Assembly (NCBI GenBank): GCA_019056875.1
Contig: DXJA01000149.1
Span: forward strand, 1 to 5,085
DNA length: 5,085 nt
Direction: 5' to 3'
DNA from: Candidatus Jordarchaeum madagascarense
GTDB lineage: Archaea; Asgardarchaeota; Jordiarchaeia; Jordiarchaeales; Jordiarchaeaceae
Shown here: piece by piece, positions 1 through 5,085 of the stretch
Numbering within the stretch: the first letter of the stretch is position 1
Layout of the letters: the number at the start of each line of letters is the position of its first letter
The notes under the pieces: model-generated
Database searches by the model: none
Seen by the model: only the letters and a program-made list of their open reading frames with translations
What the model was told of the DNA's origin: nothing
Made by a program: the position numbers and the translations under genes

Positions 1-1037
1 TGCCAGCCTTTCTCATCAGCAGCGCCCTCTTCTGGCTAGGAAAATACCATGCTGACGCCCTCAGGGTGGACGGCGTGGCCTCCATGCTTTACCTCGACTA
101 CTCTAGAAAGGAGGGTGAATGGATCCCCAACCAGTTTGGTGGAAGAGAAAACCTTGAGGCGATAAGTTTCCTACGCAGATTGAACGAAGTGATTTACGGA
201 AATTTTCCAGATGTTCAAACCATAGCCGAAGAATCGACAGCCTGGCCCATGGTTTCAAGACCCACATTCGTGGGAGGTCTGGGCTTTGGAATGAAGTGGA
301 ACATGGGTTGGATGCACGATACTCTGGAGTACATGTCCAAAGAACCCGTTCACCGTAAGTATCACCATAACAAACTGACATTCAGCATATGGTATGCATT
401 CACCGAAAACTTTATGCTTCCTCTTTCTCATGACGAAGTCGTTTATGGCAAAGGTTCCCTCTTGGGTAAAATGCCGGGAGATGATTGGCAGAAATTCGCG
501 AATCTTCGCCTCTTACTCGGCTACATGTACGCCCACCCGGGGAAGAAGCTCCTATTCATGGGCGGGGAGTTCGGACAATGGCGAGAGTGGAATCACGACT
601 CGAATTTAGAATGGAATCTTCTTCAGTATGCACCACACCAGGGCGTTAAGCGATGGTTACAGGATCTGAATCACTTTTATAGAGAAGAGCCCGTCCTATA
701 CGAAATCGATTTTGAGAATGAAGGTTTCGAATGGATAAATCTTATTGACTGGGAAAATAGCGTAATCAGCTTCATCAGAAAAGGAAGATCTACCAAGGAC
801 ATTATACTTGGGATTTGCAATTTTACTCCAGTTCCAAGAGAAAAATATAGGGTTGGCGTTCCTGTAGGCGGCTCTTGGAAAGTGGTGTTAAACAGCGACG
901 ATAATAAATACGGAGGAAGTGGACTGGTCAAAACCAGAAAAGCCAAGTCCAAACGGATACCCTGCAACTATAGGGATTATTCCTTTTCCATCACTATGCC
1001 ACCTCTAGGGGTTATCCTGCTTAAATGGAAAGCTTGA
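1..1037 (+). CDS. glgB: 1,4-alpha-glucan branching enzyme GlgB (GH13), 3' part; N-terminus outside window
   Basis: Transfers segments of alpha-1,4-glucan chains to make alpha-1,6 branches during glycogen synthesis in the cytoplasm. The frame is open from base 3 and starts with PAFLISSALFWLGKYHADAL, so the GTG at 66 is an internal valine and not the start. About 344 residues are present, roughly the C-terminal half of a 630-730 residue family. The GH13 catalytic triad is complete: the nucleophile Asp in LRVDG (codon 69-71), the acid/base Glu in TIAEEST (around 228-233), and the transition-state Asp in LSHDEVV (432-434). Other GlgB hallmarks are SMLYLDYSRKEGEWIPN, GGLGFGMKWNMGWMHDT, MPGDDWQKFANLR and GKKLLFMGGEFGQWREWNHD. 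The C-terminal beta-sandwich follows, with CNFTPVPR and the ending MPPLGVILLKWKA before TGA. It lies 182 bases upstream of the GH57 gene on the same strand. Nothing suggests inactivation. The identification is firm from family motifs; only the N-terminal domain organisation is unseen. Confidence 0.97.
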   Translation, partial: PAFLISSALFWLGKYHADALRVDGVASMLYLDYSRKEGEWIPNQFGGRENLEAISFLRRLNEVIYGNFPDVQTIAEESTAWPMVSRPTFVGGLGFGMKWNMGWMHDTLEYMSKEPVHRKYHHNKLTFSIWYAFTENFMLPLSHDEVVYGKGSLLGKMPGDDWQKFANLRLLLGYMYAHPGKKLLFMGGEFGQWREWNHDSNLEWNLLQYAPHQGVKRWLQDLNHFYREEPVLYEIDFENEGFEWINLIDWENSVISFIRKGRSTKDIILGICNFTPVPREKYRVGVPVGGSWKVVLNSDDNKYGGSGLVKTRKAKSKRIPCNYRDYSFSITMPPLGVILLKWKA

Positions 1038-1132
1038 AAAATGAGAAGGGGTGTTCAGTAAATTGACAATGGAGGAAAGAGTTTCATTTTACAGGCATCT
1101 TGGTAAAAACATACTTGAGGTTTTAGGGAGGG

Positions 1133-1153
1133 AATAAGAAAGGCTTATTTTTT
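1133..1153 (+). terminator. Possible weak Rho-independent terminator after glgB
   Basis: AATAAG (1133-1138) and CTTATT (1144-1149) form a perfect 6-bp stem around a 5-base AAAGG loop. The 3' arm runs into further T residues up to 1153. The position, about 95 bases after the glgB stop and before the GH57 ribosome binding site, suits a terminator or partial attenuator. The stem has only one G-C pair, so it would be weak and probably allows read-through. The structure is seen in the sequence; the function is inferred. Confidence 0.35.
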
Positions 1154-1200
1154 CTCTAAATATGGTGTAGTTGAAACCAAGTATTCTACAATTCGATTAT

Positions 1201-1209
1201 AAGGTGGAG
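1201..1209 (+). promoter_or_regulatory. Ribosome binding site of the GH57 gene
   Basis: AAGGTGGAG closely resembles the AAGGAGG consensus and ends 10 bases before the ATG at 1220. It supports that ATG as the start, as does the protein beginning directly with the GH57 first beta-strand motif (MSYFVCIHGHFYQPP). Confidence 0.8.
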
Positions 1210-1219
1210 ATACTGAAAA

Positions 1220-3646
1220 ATGAGCTATTTTGTCTGCATTCATGGGCACTTTTACCAGCCTCCAAGGGAAAATCCTTGGCTGGAAGAGGTTGAACTGCAA
1301 AATGGGGCTTATCCTTATCACGACTGGAACGAAAAAATAACTGCGGAGTGTTACGCTCCCAACACCGCTTCTCGAATTCTTGATAATAAGAGAAAAATTA
1401 TAGACATCGTTAACAATTATTCAAAAATAAGTTTTAACTTTGGTCCCACGCTGCTTTCCTGGTTGGAAAGACATGCACCTGAAGTGTATCAGACGCTTAT
1501 CGAAACTGATAGGGAAGGTCAGAAGAAATATTCGGGGCATGGTCCTGCCATTGCACAGGTTTACAATCACATGATAATGCCACTTGCCAATAGTAAAGAT
1601 AAGCGCACCCAGATAATCTGGGGGATAAGAGATTTTGAGCATCGCTTTGGAAGGAAGCCCGAAGGCATGTGGATTCCCGAAACTGCGGTCGATCTTGAAA
1701 CTCTGGAAATAATGGCTGAGTATGATATAAAGTTCACTATTCTTGCTCCGCATCAGGCCCGCAGGGTTCGAAAAATCGGCGAAGAAAAATGGCATAATGT
1801 TGCTGGAGGAAATATAAATCCCAAAATGCCCTATATATGTCACCTTCCATCTGGAAGAATGATTAATATTTACTTCTACGATAATTCAATATCTCTGGAT
1901 ATCGCCTTCGGTGACCTTTTAAAAAATGGGGAAAACTTTGCAAAAAAGTTGCTCAGAAACTTTTCACAAGCTCAAAAGCAGCCTCAGATTGTACACGTTG
2001 CCACGGATGGAGAAACTTATGGTCATCATCTCCATTTTGGTGATATGGCTCTCTCTTACTGTCTCTATTACATAGAATCAAAGAATCTTGCCCAAATTAC
2101 TGTATATGGCGAATATCTGGAAAAGAATCCTCCTACACACGAGGTAGAAATTGTTGAGAATTCCTCTTGGAGTTGTTTTCACGGTGTTGAGAGATGGAGA
2201 TGCGACTGTGGATGCTATACAGGAAAGTTTCCTGAACGGAATCAAGAATGGCGAGCCCCGTTGCGTGAAGCAATGGACTGGCTTGAAGATAACCTCAATT
2301 CTATATATGAAAGTGAAATGGCTCATTATGTCCAAGACCCCTGGCAGGCTAGGAATGACTATATCGAGGTTATTCTTGATAGATCTGTTCAGAACGTTGA
2401 GCGATTCTTTTCGGAGCACGACATTCGGGAACTTTCAAAAGAGGAGAAGGTAAAGGTGTTAAAACTCCTCGAAATGCAGCGAAATGCCATGCTGATGTAT
2501 ACCAGTTGTGGATGGTTCTTTGATGAGATTTCAGGTATTGAAGCCATCCAGGTGATGCGATATGCCGCACGTGCTATGCAGCTAGCCAAAGACGTGAGTA
2601 ATGAAGATTTAGAATCACATTATATTAATATGCTTGAGGAGGCCCCAAGCAACATTCCAGAGTATCAGAACGGTGTCCGAGTGTACGATTTGTTTGTAAA
2701 ACCCAATATTATTGATTTGCTCAGGGTCGGGGCACATTACGCCGTGTCCTCTCTTTTTGAGGAGGATCCAGAAACTAGAAAGATTTACTGCTACACCGCC
2801 ACCAGTGAGATATATGAACGGTTGGAGCAAGAAAACCAAAAACTTGCCGTGGGAAGAGCACGTGTACGTTCCGACATTACTTGGGAAGAGAGTGTGATAA
2901 GTTTCGCAGTCCTGCATTTCGGAGACCAAAACTTGATCGGAGGAGTAAAAGAGTACATGGATGATAAATCCTTTTCCCAGATGCGTAAAAAAACAAAAGG
3001 GGCCTTCCTAAAGGGAGATTTTCCCGAAGTTACTCGTTTAATAGATACGTATTTTGAAACACACAATTATTCTCTATGGCATCTCTTTAGAGACGAGCAG
3101 AGAAAGATTTTGAGAGAGATTCTTGAACCAAAGGAAAAAGAGCTAGAAAACATTTTCCAGAAAATATACAATAATAATAACTCGCTTATCCATGCTGTTG
3201 AAGATATAGGAATCCCCTTGCCGGAAACACTTGAAACCGTTATGGAATTTACCCTAAATAGAGATTTACGCAAATTGTTGGAAGATGATGAATTCGACCT
3301 TGAAAGGCTTGAAAAGTTAGTTAAAAAAATGAAGAAGTGGTCCTTTGAACCGGACAAGACCACAATGGGCTTCGTTGTAAGTCAGAAAATTAATAAACTC
3401 ATGGAAAGGCTCTCCCAAACACCGGAAGATGTGTCTCTACTGGAAACCATAGAGGTTACACTTGAGATTTTGAGTGTCTTTCCCTTGGAACTGAATCTTT
3501 GGAAAGCTCAGAACATTTATTTCTCAATTGGTAAGAAATTCTGCGGCTCGATGCAAAAAAAAGCAGAAATGTCAGATCCCACCGCAAATAAATGGTTTGA
3601 GCATTTCAGTAAATTAGAAGAATTTCTGGGAGTGAAATGTATATAA
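1220..3646 (+). CDS. Glycoside hydrolase family 57 protein with DUF3536-type C-terminal region
   Basis: This 808-residue protein is probably an intracellular alpha-glucan-active enzyme, hydrolase or transglycosylase; the exact reaction is unknown. Residues 1 to about 340 form the GH57 catalytic (beta/alpha)7 barrel. Conserved regions visible are HGHFYQPPREN (8-18), GHGPAIAQVYNH (106-117), GMWIPETAV (149-157) with probable nucleophile Glu154, and ATDGETYGHH (261-270) with probable acid/base Asp263. WSCFHGVERWRCDCGC (317-332) follows and is unusually cysteine-rich. From about residue 400 to 700 lies a region I assign to DUF3536, with the distinctive YTSCGWFFDEISGIE (427-441). Charged, largely helical sequence continues to the C-terminus. 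There is no signal peptide or membrane segment. The length matches my recollection of GH57/DUF3536 proteins at about 800 residues. The ATG is supported by AAGGTGGAG upstream, and the gene ends in TAA. Its place between glgB and malQ points to glycogen or malto-oligosaccharide turnover. Family membership is firm and the catalytic assignments rest on motif position. Amylase, branching enzyme or 4-alpha-glucanotransferase activity are all possible. Confidence 0.93.
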   Translation: MSYFVCIHGHFYQPPRENPWLEEVELQNGAYPYHDWNEKITAECYAPNTASRILDNKRKIIDIVNNYSKISFNFGPTLLSWLERHAPEVYQTLIETDREGQKKYSGHGPAIAQVYNHMIMPLANSKDKRTQIIWGIRDFEHRFGRKPEGMWIPETAVDLETLEIMAEYDIKFTILAPHQARRVRKIGEEKWHNVAGGNINPKMPYICHLPSGRMINIYFYDNSISLDIAFGDLLKNGENFAKKLLRNFSQAQKQPQIVHVATDGETYGHHLHFGDMALSYCLYYIESKNLAQITVYGEYLEKNPPTHEVEIVENSSWSCFHGVERWRCDCGCYTGKFPERNQEWRAPLREAMDWLEDNLNSIYESEMAHYVQDPWQARNDYIEVILDRSVQNVERFFSEHDIRELSKEEKVKVLKLLEMQRNAMLMYTSCGWFFDEISGIEAIQVMRYAARAMQLAKDVSNEDLESHYINMLEEAPSNIPEYQNGVRVYDLFVKPNIIDLLRVGAHYAVSSLFEEDPETRKIYCYTATSEIYERLEQENQKLAVGRARVRSDITWEESVISFAVLHFGDQNLIGGVKEYMDDKSFSQMRKKTKGAFLKGDFPEVTRLIDTYFETHNYSLWHLFRDEQRKILREILEPKEKELENIFQKIYNNNNSLIHAVEDIGIPLPETLETVMEFTLNRDLRKLLEDDEFDLERLEKLVKKMKKWSFEPDKTTMGFVVSQKINKLMERLSQTPEDVSLLETIEVTLEILSVFPLELNLWKAQNIYFSIGKKFCGSMQKKAEMSDPTANKWFEHFSKLEEFLGVKCI

Positions 3647-3726
3647 CATACCTCCCAAACAGCAATTTATAAAATTCAATAAAATACTTAGATAGAGACT
3701 AGGAGAATCGCCTTATTTCTTTGAAA

Positions 3727-3733
3727 AAGGAGG
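3727..3733 (+). promoter_or_regulatory. Ribosome binding site deciding the malQ start
   Basis: AAGGAGG is a perfect Shine-Dalgarno core, placed 8 bases before the GTG at 3742. It selects that GTG over the in-frame TTG at 3721, whose nearest purine-rich site (AGGAG, 3701-3705) is 15 bases upstream and so too distant. It also disfavours the ATG at 3734, which abuts it and is in another frame. Confidence 0.85.
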
Positions 3734-3741
3734 ATGCCAAT

Positions 3742-5085
3742 GTGGACAGAAGAGGAAGTGGAATTCTGTTGCCCATCCTGTCTATACCCTCACCATACGG
3801 GATCGGTGACTTTGGTCCATGGGCCTACAAATTCGCTGATTTCCTAATAGAAACCAAGCAGAGCTACTGGCAGATTGTCCCCTTAACCCCAACAGACCCC
3901 GCATTTGGTAACACCCCCTACAACAGTTTCTCCGCCTTTGCGGGAAACAAGCTTTTTATCAACCCAGACCTAATGCTTAATGAAGGCTTAATCCACAAAG
4001 AAGATATTGAACCCATACCCTCTTTTCAAAAAAATAGTATAGATTACCCCGAGGTTACTCGTTATAAAGAACAGATTTTTGATAGGGTCTTTGAGCATTT
4101 TGAGCTGAATAAAATCAATGATTATGAATTCAAAAAATTCTGTTCAGAAAACGCAAGCTGGCTTGAAGATTACTCCCTTTTCATCACTGCTAAAGTCCAC
4201 TTCCAGCTAAAAGTTTGGAGCGAATGGCCACCAGAAATACGAGACAGACAACCAGAAGCCTTGCAAAAACTGAAAGAGGAACTCCACGATAGAATTGAGA
4301 GAGAGAAGTTCCTCCAATATCTCTTCTTTAGGCAGTGGTTCTCACTCAAAAACTACTGCAATCAGAAGGACATCCAAATCATCGGAGACATACCCATTTA
4401 CGTGCACTACGATAGCGTGGACGTGTGGAGGGCCCCTCATATATTTAAACTAGACGAAGAAAAAAAGCCGTTATTTGTTGCCGGCGTCCCACCAGATTAT
4501 TACAGCGCAACAGGGCAACTCTGGGGGAACCCCGTCTATCGATGGGACGTATTGAAACAAAATGGGTATGCGTGGTGGATTGAACGAATGGGTCACACCT
4601 TAAAACTCTATGATTGGGTGCGAATCGACCACTTTCGAGGCTTCGCCGCATACTGGGAAGTTCCCGCGGGGGAAAAAACAGCCATCAATGGACAATGGGT
4701 TCCAGGACCCGCAGAAGACTTCTTTTCTATACTTCTTAAGCACTCCCCCCACCTCCCCATAATCGCCGAGGACCTGGGAGTAATCACAGATGACGTAAAA
4801 GAACTCATGGCCCGTTTCAATTTACCCGGTATGCGGGTGCTTCTCTTCGCCTTTGATGAGGATCTCCCCACGAATCCCTACGCACCCCACAATCACATAA
4901 AAGACTGTATAGTATACCCCGGGACTCATGACAACAATACAGTAAAAGGATGGTTCGAGAGCGAAGCAACATCAGAAGACAAAAAGAGACTATTTACCTA
5001 CCTTGGAAGAGAAGTATCGCCGCAAACAGTGCACTGGGAATTCATCCGACTTACAATGATGTCAGTTGCAAATACGGCCATCCTA
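3742..5085 (+). CDS. malQ: 4-alpha-glucanotransferase (amylomaltase, GH77), 5' part; C-terminus outside window
   Basis: Disproportionates malto-oligosaccharides by moving alpha-1,4-glucan segments between chains and releasing glucose, in the cytoplasm. The frame is open for 448 codons to the last base, so about 50 residues of a roughly 500-residue family are missing. The N-terminus GSGILLPILSIPSPYGIGDF is typical of GH77 (usually RxSGILLHPTSLPSPYGIGD), as are YWQIVPLTPTDP, NTPYNSFSAFAGN and GDIPIYVHYDSVDVW. The acceptor loop VAGVPPDYYSATGQLWGNP is intact. Catalytic residues are Asp296 (RIDHFRGF, nucleophile), Glu343 (IAEDLG, acid/base) and Asp397 (GTHDNNT). These sit within 2-3 positions of Asp293/Glu340/Asp395 in Thermus aquaticus amylomaltase, which supports the chosen GTG start. 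A TTG at 3721 would add seven residues and is less likely. The gene lies 95 bases after the GH57 gene. Its codon use looks more C-ending than that of the GH57 gene, notably Pro CCC. The plant-type DPE2 starch-binding extension is absent. Confidence 0.96.
   Translation, partial: MDRRGSGILLPILSIPSPYGIGDFGPWAYKFADFLIETKQSYWQIVPLTPTDPAFGNTPYNSFSAFAGNKLFINPDLMLNEGLIHKEDIEPIPSFQKNSIDYPEVTRYKEQIFDRVFEHFELNKINDYEFKKFCSENASWLEDYSLFITAKVHFQLKVWSEWPPEIRDRQPEALQKLKEELHDRIEREKFLQYLFFRQWFSLKNYCNQKDIQIIGDIPIYVHYDSVDVWRAPHIFKLDEEKKPLFVAGVPPDYYSATGQLWGNPVYRWDVLKQNGYAWWIERMGHTLKLYDWVRIDHFRGFAAYWEVPAGEKTAINGQWVPGPAEDFFSILLKHSPHLPIIAEDLGVITDDVKELMARFNLPGMRVLLFAFDEDLPTNPYAPHNHIKDCIVYPGTHDNNTVKGWFESEATSEDKKRLFTYLGREVSPQTVHWEFIRLTMMSVANTAIL

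Noticed and set aside
66..1037. A 323-residue gene starting at GTG 66
   Set aside because: The frame is open upstream to base 3 and encodes GlgB sequence (FLISSALFWLGKYHADALR). The GTG is the Val of the catalytic LRVDG motif, not a start.
1063..1092. Perfect TTGACA at 1063-1068 as a promoter -35 box
   Set aside because: No acceptable -10 box lies 16-18 bases downstream; the bases there are CATTTTA-like.
1166..1190. Inverted repeat TGTAG/CTACA with a 15-base spacer, as an operator upstream of the GH57 gene
   Set aside because: Only five bases per arm with no extension; easily expected by chance in AT-rich intergenic sequence.
1171..1203. TTGAAA (1171-1176) with TACAAT (1187-1192) or TATAAG (1198-1203) as a promoter for the GH57 gene
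   Set aside because: The spacers are 10 and 21 bases, both outside the usual range, and the second -10 overlaps the ribosome binding site.
1421..3363. Several minus-strand open frames of 66-140 codons within the GH57 gene
   Set aside because: They lie wholly inside a strongly supported + strand gene, show no recognisable family motif, and overlap one another.
3668..3685. TATAAA (3668) and TAAAAT (3680) as -10 boxes for malQ
   Set aside because: No recognisable -35 element sits 16-18 bases upstream of either, and such hexamers are common in AT-rich gaps.
3734..3844. Short + strand frame from ATG 3734 (MPMWTEEEVEFCCPSC...) overlapping the start of malQ
   Set aside because: It abuts the ribosome binding site with no spacing and lies out of frame inside clear GH77 coding sequence. 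The CCPSC string is a chance reading of the malQ codons for ILLPIL.
4445..4871. Two minus-strand open frames of 68 and 87 codons within malQ
   Set aside because: They are antisense to the GH77 catalytic segment, which reads without interruption on the + strand.

Overview
The window holds three genes, all on the + strand, forming a compact bacterial alpha-glucan (glycogen) metabolism cluster. In order they are the 3' part of glgB (1,4-alpha-glucan branching enzyme, GH13), a complete 808-residue GH57 protein with a C-terminal DUF3536-type region, and the 5' part of malQ (4-alpha-glucanotransferase, GH77), which runs off the right edge. malQ is open from its start to the last base, so it is a real gene truncated only by the window. 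All three proteins look cytoplasmic, and the canonical catalytic residues of each family are present in the parts that can be seen.

Layout: glgB occupies 1-1037. A 182-base gap (1038-1219) carries a weak terminator-like hairpin with a T tract, a possible 24-codon mini-ORF and the ribosome binding site of the next gene. The GH57 gene spans 1220-3646. A 95-base AT-rich gap (3647-3741) ends in a strong AAGGAGG ribosome binding site, and malQ begins at a GTG at 3742. No tRNA, rRNA, CRISPR array, insertion sequence or convincing promoter was found. There is no gene-free stretch longer than 182 bases.

How the genes fit together: GlgB introduces alpha-1,6 branches into the growing glucan. MalQ disproportionates linear malto-oligosaccharides, typically those left after phosphorolysis or debranching. 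The GH57/DUF3536 protein has an intact retaining GH57 catalytic pair and very probably acts on an alpha-glucan, but its exact reaction cannot be read from the sequence. The same-strand order and short gaps suggest co-expression, although the hairpin after glgB may partly uncouple it from the rest.

Organism: clearly bacterial, from the Shine-Dalgarno sites, the GTG start and the bacterial-type GlgB and MalQ. Base composition is moderate to somewhat AT-rich, and arginine is often encoded by AGA/AGG. GH57/DUF3536 proteins next to glycogen genes are familiar from anaerobic and sometimes thermophilic lineages such as Thermodesulfobacteriota/Deltaproteobacteria, but this window does not fix the phylum. 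It is mostly an ordinary metabolic region. The most interesting item is the uncharacterised GH57/DUF3536 enzyme, and I see no sign of a wholly new system.
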